DNA of 28,847 nt from a virus, in IMG/VR virus record IMGVR_UViG_3300025413_000097, positions 1-28,847 of that record; one strand, written 5' to 3'. The notes under the pieces are model-generated. The model was given only the letters and a program-made list of their open reading frames with translations. It had not been told where the DNA came from and ran no database searches. Both the position numbers and the translations under genes were made by a program. Positions within the stretch are counted from its first letter, which is position 1. Every line of letters starts with the position of its first letter. Below, one piece after another: positions 6,724 through 13,324 of the stretch.

Positions 6724-7422
6724 TCACTTTTTTGCGTGTATGTCTTTCCATCCTAGCTTTTCTGAAACTAATACATTTATGAAATTGTTTTGATCTAACC
6801 ATTCTCCTTTGATGTCATCACCGAACGGGCCTGCCGCATGATGAGGAAATGTAATTTTTTCTATTAGTCCATCATTATTCTTAATCAAATGGTTTTTGTA
6901 AGCGTCACTCATAGATTGTCCGTCTATTAGTTTGAAATTATTGTAGTTTCCAAGTGCAACTAGAATGCAGAACACTTCAATGTTATGAGACTCCGCGGAT
7001 ATGTAATCTGGATAAATTTCATTTTTAAATAGATCCCTTAAAATTGCTTGATCGTAAAATTCTACATCGATTTTAATGTAATGAGGATCTCCGTATTTCT
7101 TTATTACTGATGAGGCAGTCTTTGCAGGGAGATATATTTTTTCATATTCACCAATTTTGTCCTGACTTGGTTCTGGAAACTGATTCAATATATTTGCTTG
7201 AAGATGCCTATAAAAGGGAACTCTTTCTGATTCTATCCCTTCAGAGATTACAAAGTTTTCTATTATCAACCTTCCGTCAGCAACTTCTTTTTGGAACTTT
7301 TCTCCCATGAAATTGCATAAATTCGGATCTGCTTCACAAGCAACGACCACATCTGCTTTTTTTAAGTAATACGCAAGATCATCACCATTATTTGCCCCGA
7401 TGTCATATATAATTTTTTCCAT
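6724..7422 (-). CDS. FkbM-family methyltransferase
   Basis: The 232-residue product shows the FkbM layout: DIGANNGDD (7-15) as SAM-binding motif I, ACEADPN (28-34) as the acidic post-motif, a linker with ISEG, and HYIKIDVEFYD (about 114-124), the family's IKIDVEG-like signature. PDYISAESH follows. FkbM enzymes O-methylate hydroxyls of sugars or polyketides and are common in glycan biosynthesis clusters. Here it follows four glycosyltransferase-like genes, which supports methylation of the glycan they make. The standard VEG is VEF here. The sampled start of the gene is about 32% GC, very different from the capsid gene, which suggests a different origin. Confidence 0.85.
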   Translation of the reverse strand: MEKIIYDIGANNGDDLAYYLKKADVVVACEADPNLCNFMGEKFQKEVADGRLIIENFVISEGIESERVPFYRHLQANILNQFPEPSQDKIGEYEKIYLPAKTASSVIKKYGDPHYIKIDVEFYDQAILRDLFKNEIYPDYISAESHNIEVFCILVALGNYNNFKLIDGQSMSDAYKNHLIKNNDGLIEKITFPHHAAGPFGDDIKGEWLDQNNFINVLVSEKLGWKDIHAKK

Positions 7423-7430
7423 TTGTTTTA

Positions 7431-8420
7431 TTAAGATGCAGAAATGATGGACAGGATTTGGTTTGCGTAATTCTCTTTTCTATATTTGTTATTTGTTCTG
7501 ACGCAATTCAAATATCTCATATACAATTCTTCTTTGTTTTTAAGAGAGTTGATAATCTTTTCTACGGATGCCTTTGCGTCTATTTCACCATTGGTTTTGT
7601 TTGGCAAAATGATTGCGTTTTCATCTGTCCATTCGTGAGTCCACTTCAAAGAGTTTTCTTGTAAAGCCATTAAAGAATTAGCAGGTGATTCGGCATGCCT
7701 AAAACATTTTACTCCGCATCCATTAAGGCTAACGCTTATTCTGGACGATCTCTGAAGATGTAAAACCTCATCCATGTGTAATCTTGAGTGATGAGGTATG
7801 AATTGTGTGAATATCAATGGCAATCCCCTTGAATCTTTGATCTGACCTTCAAGATGACTTCTTTGACTAACGACTGAATAATTCAACAGATGTGCTGAAT
7901 TGTAAAATTCTGCGTGTAGCTTTGGACGAGAGGGATTGCTCCATCCCCAATTAAAGAATACATCCGTCGACCTTCCCCAAAATGATTCATAGTTGTTTTC
8001 TGGTTCTTCTCTATGCAAACAAGGATATTCTATCGGGTAAATAGTGAATTCAGCTTTTGCGTGGTTACTAGGCAACTCTCTTTTGAAGTAACACTTTATT
8101 TTGCGTTTCTTCAGTGCTTCATCTAGCTTTAGATACTCTGTGTTTGGAAATTTTCCAGCATGTTCTGATGTATTTACTCCGTAAAAATGATCAACATCAG
8201 TGTTGTCATATCCATATTCTGTAAAATCAATTACAACGAATTCTTTTCCTTGCGTCGAATTAAATTCTATTTCATCAAATATGAAAGAGTCTCGTTTGGT
8301 TATTTCCAAGCAGACTAGATCCGCTTCATTCAGTGAAGTTTTGTGAAAATGTTTTGTTATCTCCGTGCTGTCGTATGCGATTACTTTGTCTTTGCTTAAA
8401 GATGTGCAGTAAAAATTCAT
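7431..8420 (-). CDS. GT-B-type glycosyltransferase-like protein
   Basis: The 329-residue protein has an N-terminal half with alternating strands (ADLVCLEIT, FVVIDFTEYG) and a C-terminal half with a string typical of GT-B transferases that read a nucleotide-sugar from the C-terminal domain. That string is RISVSLNGCGVKCFRHAESP (about 228-247), followed by NSLMALQ and a helical tail. Similar GVKCFRHxE strings occur in uncharacterised glycosyltransferase-like proteins. The gene starts in a TAATG overlap with the GT9-like gene. Donor and acceptor are unknown, and the fold call is weaker than for its neighbours because no family signature is complete. It is strongly AT-rich. Confidence 0.55.
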   Translation of the reverse strand: MNFYCTSLSKDKVIAYDSTEITKHFHKTSLNEADLVCLEITKRDSFIFDEIEFNSTQGKEFVVIDFTEYGYDNTDVDHFYGVNTSEHAGKFPNTEYLKLDEALKKRKIKCYFKRELPSNHAKAEFTIYPIEYPCLHREEPENNYESFWGRSTDVFFNWGWSNPSRPKLHAEFYNSAHLLNYSVVSQRSHLEGQIKDSRGLPLIFTQFIPHHSRLHMDEVLHLQRSSRISVSLNGCGVKCFRHAESPANSLMALQENSLKWTHEWTDENAIILPNKTNGEIDAKASVEKIINSLKNKEELYMRYLNCVRTNNKYRKENYANQILSIISAS

Positions 8421-9148
8421 TACGCTAACTTATCAAAATCTATTTTACCATCCAAGCAATACCAAGCACCTTGGTATTCTACAATGCTGTTTGGTGCTGG
8501 AGCAAATGTTTCCTGAAGCAAATGCTTTCGTAATCCTGCCGCTATCCAGAAAGAACTTGATTGATTGCCGACAAAAAAATCTGATGCTGAAATAACTTTT
8601 GCAACATCAAGGCAATTTTCTGTTGGATAGTAATCAACATCACCTATTTCATTGCAAAAATCTTCATGCTCTTCTTTTCTTCCTACAAAGAGTGCCTTTT
8701 TGCCGAAATGTTTGAGGACTTTCTTCCAATTAAATTCAGGATTCCTGTATCTTGGTGTTCTGTTAAAGATTACCCTATCTTTGCCGTTAGGATCATCTTC
8801 TACTCTGATCCAAGGTTGATTTATGGTAAGTTTTCCGTTCCTTGGCACAAGATTGACATATCTAGCTTGAGAATCGGTCAAAGAAATGTGGTCGCTATAA
8901 CACTCACGCCATCCTGACATATCATAGTCGATAGATGTCGCATAATTAAATGAAACCTCAATTCCTTGGCTTTCTAAAAGTGGCTTTAATGAATCATATT
9001 TGAATCCTGACATTGGCTCCATCCAATGCTCATCACGAATCATTAGGTTGGTTCCTCCAATTTTTTGAAATACAGGAAGAAATGCTATAATGTCACCAAT
9101 GTGTCCTGTGTGAACACAAGTTATTCGTTTTGCAAATGGGCTTCTCAT
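8420..9148 (-). CDS. GT9/heptosyltransferase-like protein
   Basis: The 242-residue protein begins with ITCVHTGHIGDIIAFLPVFQ (about 9-28), the N-terminal signature of ADP-heptose:LPS heptosyltransferases (GHIGD, then LP). Its C-terminal part has KKALFVGRKEEHEDF and ASDFFVGNQSSSFWIAAGL (about 188-206), equivalent to the donor-binding GNDSG-xH-A loop of GT9. At 242 residues it is shorter than the roughly 320-350 of bacterial GT9 enzymes, so it is a minimal or diverged form. ATGA and TAATG overlaps tie it to genes on both sides. It probably adds a sugar to a glycan or to LPS. Confidence 0.65.
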   Translation of the reverse strand: MRSPFAKRITCVHTGHIGDIIAFLPVFQKIGGTNLMIRDEHWMEPMSGFKYDSLKPLLESQGIEVSFNYATSIDYDMSGWRECYSDHISLTDSQARYVNLVPRNGKLTINQPWIRVEDDPNGKDRVIFNRTPRYRNPEFNWKKVLKHFGKKALFVGRKEEHEDFCNEIGDVDYYPTENCLDVAKVISASDFFVGNQSSSFWIAAGLRKHLLQETFAPAPNSIVEYQGAWYCLDGKIDFDKLA

Positions 9149-9738
9149 TCTTCAGGTGATGCAATATTTTTCATTGCCGCAGACCTCGGTAGTTCCGGCG
9201 TTGATTTTGCATGATGCAAATTTGGTAAAATAGAATACAATCCACCTAGCACTTCCAGAACATTTGCCTCCTCAATCATTTTACTATTTTCAAACAACGG
9301 CTCTATGAGGAACTTTTTAATAGCATTCGCGCAATGATCTTGAGTCGCATAAAAGATATAGGCCGGACTTCCAGCGTTTATTTGCAGAGTCGAATCAACT
9401 TCATATCCTTCTGCGAGTTCTGGCTTGAAAGCCTTATTCAGGACATCGTAGTCAGACATCCACCCTCCTCCGGCGGCGTGCAGGGCGCACCATCGGATGT
9501 AACGAGCGACAATCCAATCGAATCTGGCGACTAATTCGGCAGGTAATCCCATAGATGTCTGCATCAACTTTTGTTGTAGCTTATTGTAAAATGGGCTTGC
9601 CTGTGCATGGCTCCTATTGAGCATGACGGGTTCCCATCCGTTGTGAGTCCAGCTAGCCTTCCACCAGTTCGCGCACGCGAATTCCTCCTGCTGATTTGAA
9701 AGAACGATGCTTTGGTAATAAGAATAGATTTTTTTCAT
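9145..9738 (-). CDS. GT32-like glycosyltransferase with a DYD motif
   Basis: The 197-residue product starts MKKIYSYYQS and contains a region typical of DXD sugar-transferase proteins: RFDWIVARYIRW, then HAAGGGWMSDYDV (about 87-99). The DYD corresponds to the metal and nucleotide-sugar binding motif of GT32/Gly_transf_sug enzymes (GGxYxDxD). The remaining C-terminal part is helical and ends KNIASPEE. I chose ATG 9738, in a TGATG overlap with the upstream gene, rather than a TTG one codon earlier. It forms a chain of overlapping genes with transferases on both sides. Substrates are unknown. Confidence 0.65.
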   Translation of the reverse strand: MKKIYSYYQSIVLSNQQEEFACANWWKASWTHNGWEPVMLNRSHAQASPFYNKLQQKLMQTSMGLPAELVARFDWIVARYIRWCALHAAGGGWMSDYDVLNKAFKPELAEGYEVDSTLQINAGSPAYIFYATQDHCANAIKKFLIEPLFENSKMIEEANVLEVLGGLYSILPNLHHAKSTPELPRSAAMKNIASPEE

Positions 9739-10805
9739 CAATAGGTTTTGTAGCCAACATGAAACACTGGCAAGCCAAGATCCACATGAGGTTGGTGTCC
9801 GGCTTCCTTGGCGCGGATGCAGAACGAGACATCCTCGCCGCGTGCGCTATCAAATGGTCGGAAATAATCGTAGTCATAGTCTGGAACATCGATTTTAAGC
9901 GAGTCCCCAAACTTTTCCTTAATGTCGTTAAATACTTTTCTGTGGATCAACATACACCCTGTTCCAACCCAATCGACTGGAACGATGGCATCCTCATAGG
10001 CTTTCGCCCGCGGTGCTAGCAGGTGATCGGCGCACATAATAGCTCCTCCTTCCTGACGCCCGAAGTAAGCCGCTCCAACAAGGTTCTTACCTGCTCCAAT
10101 CAATCGGTGAAGTACATGACGCTGGAGAGGTAGATCGCCAAGATTGCGCGCTCCGGCTACCCAATACTTAAACCATGCAGGCCGTCCGATTGATGGGATG
10201 ATGTCGTCGTCGATCATCAGCATCCATTTTGCATCAGTTTCAAGGAACTTGTGAGCAAGTCGGTTGCGAGAGTGTTCAATCTTCGCGTCGCCAATACTCA
10301 TATCGAAGCGGATCTTGTCACGACCAAAGTCTAGTGCAAGTGCCACATTGACCGCGGCAGTGACAGGATTGCTAGACTTGTACCAAGGCCAGCCAACAAA
10401 GATGTCGCGACCAGCGAACTCACAGCGGTACGAAGGCAACCCTTCTTGGGTTCTTGATTCGATAATTGGATTAGAAACTCTGGGTGCTTCAACTTTTTCT
10501 AGTGCCTGCTTTGGCTTGCGTCCTCGTTTAACTGCTGTTTTTGGGATTCCAAGAATCTCATGCTCTAGTCTGATTTCATCTGGAACTACAGGCCCATCTG
10601 CTAGCGTTTCTCCAGTTGGATATTCTGGTTCAGGTTCAGGTTCTGGTTCAGGTTCAGGCTGTATAACAACAGGAACAACTGGATCTACTGGTCTCCCGTC
10701 CAACCTGCGCGGAGGTGGGATCGGCGTATTGAATGGGTCGGATGACTCAAGAGCGCGGTTTGTCCTCTCCTGCATCGGAGTGCTAACGGGATCGCGTATT
10801 TCCAT
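9738..10805 (-). CDS. GT-A glycosyltransferase with long low-complexity N-terminus
   Basis: The 355-residue protein has a disordered N-terminal 125 residues: a Pro-rich part, six Glu-Pro repeats (about 50-61) and a basic RGRKPK (94-99). A GT2-like catalytic domain follows. WMLMIDDDIIP (194-204) carries the DDD metal/nucleotide-sugar motif, VDWVGTGCMLIHR is the typical GT2 acceptor-side strand, and GEDVSFCIRAKEAG is the ED-containing motif before the C-terminus. It starts two bases after the scaffold-like gene. The tail could tether the enzyme to a capsid protein or DNA, but this is speculation. Composition is closer to head genes than to the later AT-rich transferases, so it may be older in this genome. 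Confidence 0.8.
   Translation of the reverse strand: MEIRDPVSTPMQERTNRALESSDPFNTPIPPPRRLDGRPVDPVVPVVIQPEPEPEPEPEPEYPTGETLADGPVVPDEIRLEHEILGIPKTAVKRGRKPKQALEKVEAPRVSNPIIESRTQEGLPSYRCEFAGRDIFVGWPWYKSSNPVTAAVNVALALDFGRDKIRFDMSIGDAKIEHSRNRLAHKFLETDAKWMLMIDDDIIPSIGRPAWFKYWVAGARNLGDLPLQRHVLHRLIGAGKNLVGAAYFGRQEGGAIMCADHLLAPRAKAYEDAIVPVDWVGTGCMLIHRKVFNDIKEKFGDSLKIDVPDYDYDYFRPFDSARGEDVSFCIRAKEAGHQPHVDLGLPVFHVGYKTY
10623..10658 (-). repeat. In-frame Glu-Pro codon repeat
   Basis: Six Pro-Glu dipeptide units arise from two tandem identical 18-base blocks in the N-terminal linker of the GT-A glycosyltransferase. Perfect duplication suggests recent slippage, so repeat number may vary between strains. Confidence 0.85.
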
Positions 10806-10807
10806 AA

Positions 10808-12130
10808 TTATGCTCCGGCTTCGTCAAGTCCCAGATCGATTGCATCGGATGCAGACATCTTGATGCGCGAGTTGAGATCGTTGTTCTTGATAGTGGATGG
10901 CGTGTTCACGCTTTGCTTTGGCATCTTGCCGGAAGACTTCAGTTTGCTATTCTCATCTGTCAGCTTCTTGACTTGTGCCTCAAGCGCGGCTTTCGCGTTC
11001 TGTTCGATTTGTAGCTGGTTTGTTAGCACATGGCTGTAGACAGCCGCCGCGGCGACAGAAGCTCTTTCATTGGCGTTTTGAGGCCATAGCGCACTATTAA
11101 ACTTGGTCTCCAAGCTCTGCACTACTTGATTGTGCTTCTGGATCTTCTCGATCTGCTCCTGTGTAGCATTTTCAGGAGTTGCTTGATACCTAGCCCAAGG
11201 AATTTCCTTTGTCAGCTCCTCGACATGGTTACGAATGTTTGTCGTCTCGTTCTCGTACCACTCATTGGACTGATTTTGACGCTGTTCAAGGATTTTCTCC
11301 GCGTTCTCGGCGGCGTAAGCGATCTCGCCTTCCTGTTTTTCTTTCAGGTCGGCAACATCAATCAGGTTCCTCTTTAGTTTTTCAGCGTCGGTAAGTCCCA
11401 GCTTCGACAGGGCGTTCTGTTGCCACCACTTGTCGTCAATCTTATCCGGCCCACCTGCCTTCTCAATACTGGCAATGACATCATCGCTAGCACCATTCTT
11501 ACGCATGATGGCATAGATGTTCTCCTTCGCCGCATTGATAGGCTGGGTGTACTTGCTTTGGAATTCAGGATCATTCTTGATGTCGAATATTTGCCTGAAC
11601 TTCTTTAACTCCTCGTAGTCTTCGGGAGTCTGTGCCGGACGCTTCTCGGCCTCGGCTAGTCTTTCGCGGAGGACTTGGGCTTCCGCCGCTTGCTTTTTGT
11701 ATTCGCTAGCGGTTTCTTGGAGCTTCCTCCAATTGTTTTGATTCTTTTCGGAGAGATTCCGCGGCTGTTCGATGGCGAGAATTTCTGGATCGATTTCGGT
11801 TTTTTGTTCTTGAACGGAACTGGCTTGAACTTCGACTCCAGCCTTTGGTTCGGATACTTCTGTACCTGATTGAAAAGGCTCTGGAGTAATTTCGTTATTC
11901 TGTTTGTTCTCTGTTCCAGAGATGCTATCAAGTGTTGTAGTGTCTTCATTCGATGTTGTGGGTTGGTGTTCAGTTTCTGGAATTACTCCAGTCTCTCTTT
12001 CCGCTTCATCTAGAAGCGAATCGATAGATTCGTGTGTCGCCGGACTGATAGGGTCGGCGTTGAGGTTCTCGGCTCCACCATCGGGATTAGCCGCGGTGAT
12101 TTCGGGTACTAGGTTTTCGTTTTCTTCCAT
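10808..12130 (-). CDS. Head scaffold-like protein
   Basis: The 440-residue protein is highly charged and mostly predicted helical: an acidic, disordered first 130 residues, then long Glu/Lys/Gln-rich coiled coil (LREENA-type heptads, about 140-260 and 300-410). It has no TM or signal segment. Its C-terminal end is a short basic/hydrophobic region (NSRIKMSASDAIDLGLDEAG). Scaffold proteins have this composition, with a C-terminal coat-binding helix, and lie between portal and coat genes, as here apart from the inserted glycan genes. No sequence motif defines the family, so the call is by composition and synteny. A minor head protein is the main alternative. Confidence 0.65.
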   Translation of the reverse strand: MEENENLVPEITAANPDGGAENLNADPISPATHESIDSLLDEAERETGVIPETEHQPTTSNEDTTTLDSISGTENKQNNEITPEPFQSGTEVSEPKAGVEVQASSVQEQKTEIDPEILAIEQPRNLSEKNQNNWRKLQETASEYKKQAAEAQVLRERLAEAEKRPAQTPEDYEELKKFRQIFDIKNDPEFQSKYTQPINAAKENIYAIMRKNGASDDVIASIEKAGGPDKIDDKWWQQNALSKLGLTDAEKLKRNLIDVADLKEKQEGEIAYAAENAEKILEQRQNQSNEWYENETTNIRNHVEELTKEIPWARYQATPENATQEQIEKIQKHNQVVQSLETKFNSALWPQNANERASVAAAAVYSHVLTNQLQIEQNAKAALEAQVKKLTDENSKLKSSGKMPKQSVNTPSTIKNNDLNSRIKMSASDAIDLGLDEAGA

Positions 12131-12148
12131 AATTTATAACACCAATTA

Positions 12149-12388
12149 TTACATTGATGTGAACGACGCCGACGAAGCATCATCCTGTTTGTTTTCGTCT
12201 AAAAGTATATCGTTGAGTTGGCGAATAATAAACTCCGCGCCTTCCTTATATTTTGCCTCCAGAGCTACCTGCTCAATAGTGTTGCCAGTGGTAATGGGGA
12301 CTACTGATTGCAAGAAAGTGATCAGCTTCCCACCAGTTTTAGAATTGTATTCACGAAAGCGCGCAGAATCAGATGTTTCCCATTTCAT
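12149..12388 (-). CDS. Small head-region hypothetical protein
   Basis: The 79-residue protein starts MKWETSDSARFREYN, has a helical core (NTIEQVALEAKYKEGAEFIIRQLNDIL) and an acidic/Ser-rich end. It is not recognised. Similar short helical proteins lie between portal and coat genes in podovirus-like genomes. The ATG follows AATAAATT with no Shine-Dalgarno sequence, and a pair of hairpins lies just upstream (12403-12450). Confidence 0.55.
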   Translation of the reverse strand: MKWETSDSARFREYNSKTGGKLITFLQSVVPITTGNTIEQVALEAKYKEGAEFIIRQLNDILLDENKQDDASSASFTSM

Positions 12389-12402
12389 AATTTATTTGTT
12401 GT

Positions 12403-12450
12403 GTCAGAAGACGCATAGGTTTTCTGACTATTGGATTAATATGTCAATAG
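12403..12450 (-). promoter_or_regulatory. Two adjacent hairpins before the small head gene
   Basis: GTCAGAA (12403-12409) pairs with TTCTGAC (12422-12428) over a 12-base loop, and CTATTG (12428-12433) pairs with CAATAG (12445-12450). The second contains a perfect minus-strand TTGACA, but no good -10 box lies at normal distance. There is no T-run, so a processing or translational control site is likelier than a terminator. Confidence 0.45.
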
Positions 12451-12454
12451 TTAT

Positions 12455-12832
12455 TTATTGCAATGGTCTGCGAATCAATACTGCATTTGGTTCTCTTTCT
12501 TTCATATAAACTTGCAGATCAGCCATTCTTTTAGGATCTGATTCCATCCATTTAGAAGGTTCGTATGCGTCTCTTCCTTGGGCGTTGCTCCATTCTCCGC
12601 CCATGTGTTGCGGCGTGGAGTATTTAGATCCTGTGGAAAATGTTGGATGATTTGGCATCTTAAATTCGTCTGTCATGTGATGACGAATAGGATCTGGTTT
12701 CACATCAGCTAAAAATGCGCCGCGTAAATCATAATCAGAGCCGCTGTCATTGGGAGCGTTCACAGACTTCCATTGCTGGAATTGAGATTCCTGCGATGGA
12801 TTTAAGTGCGTTGCTTGAACGGCTCCGCCCAT
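12455..12832 (-). CDS. Conserved phage head-region protein
   Basis: The 125-residue protein has a pattern seen in many phage genomes: LNPSQESQFQQWKS, then YDLRGAFLADVKPDPIRHH, then FKMPNHPTFSTGSKYST, then GGEWS and a C-terminal NAVLIRRP. In other phages this block occurs alone or inside larger head or internal proteins; its function is not established. It starts MGGAVQ with GAAATAACTATG upstream and no Shine-Dalgarno sequence, and lies two bases after the previous gene. That gene also starts MGGA, which may be coincidence or a shared signal. Confidence 0.65.
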   Translation of the reverse strand: MGGAVQATHLNPSQESQFQQWKSVNAPNDSGSDYDLRGAFLADVKPDPIRHHMTDEFKMPNHPTFSTGSKYSTPQHMGGEWSNAQGRDAYEPSKWMESDPKRMADLQVYMKEREPNAVLIRRPLQ

Positions 12833-12834
12833 AG

Positions 12835-13299
12835 TTATTTCAACCCTTCGGTGATGTCGCTAATCGAAGCCTTCGTCTGGGATGTTCCCTTGAATGCCCC
12901 TTGGGTAGCGTCCCTGCCAAGTCCGTTTTGACTTCCACCCATCATCTTTGCAAGTTTTTGCATGGCTGGGTTGATCAATTTGGTTTGCACGCCTTGTTTT
13001 AGGTCAGAGCCAAGGCTGGCTAGTTCTTTGTCCAGCTCTTCAGGAGAAACAATTCCCTGATCGCTCATGCCCTGTTTTTCAATGCGCTCATAATTAGCCT
13101 GCAACTTTTCATCATCTGAAAGATTGGGTTCAACCATTTTTTCGGCTTCCATTTTTTCATACTTGCGAAGTGGCATCTCTTCTTTAAGTGGCATTGCTCT
13201 CATAAGAGAGACATCCTGTTGAATGCCGCTCGGATCGATCATGCCTTTGATCTCTGTGCCGGATTGAGGTGTTTGTTGAATTGGATTTGCGCCGCCCAT
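12835..13299 (-). CDS. Hypothetical protein between portal and scaffold genes
   Basis: The 154-residue protein (MGGANPIQQTPQSG...) is not recognised. It is Gln/Lys/Met-rich with a charged middle (LRKYEKMEAEKMVEPNLSDDEKLQ) and a Gly/Ser-rich end. It is likely flexible, with no TM or signal segment. By position it could be a minor head or internal protein. Its first residues are nearly the same as those of the following gene (MGGA). The start context CTAAAACTATG is of the non-Shine-Dalgarno type common in this window. Confidence 0.55.
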   Translation of the reverse strand: MGGANPIQQTPQSGTEIKGMIDPSGIQQDVSLMRAMPLKEEMPLRKYEKMEAEKMVEPNLSDDEKLQANYERIEKQGMSDQGIVSPEELDKELASLGSDLKQGVQTKLINPAMQKLAKMMGGSQNGLGRDATQGAFKGTSQTKASISDITEGLK

Positions 13300-13324
13300 A
13301 GTTTTAGTTGGTTTGTTGTTGAAG

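Noticed and set aside
10808-12130. Minor structural or lysis protein instead of scaffold
   Set aside because: Not excluded, but charged coiled coil plus position before the capsid gene favours scaffold.
12428-12450. Promoter with perfect TTGACA before the small head gene
   Set aside because: No acceptable -10 box at 15-19 bases; the hexamer is part of an inverted repeat.
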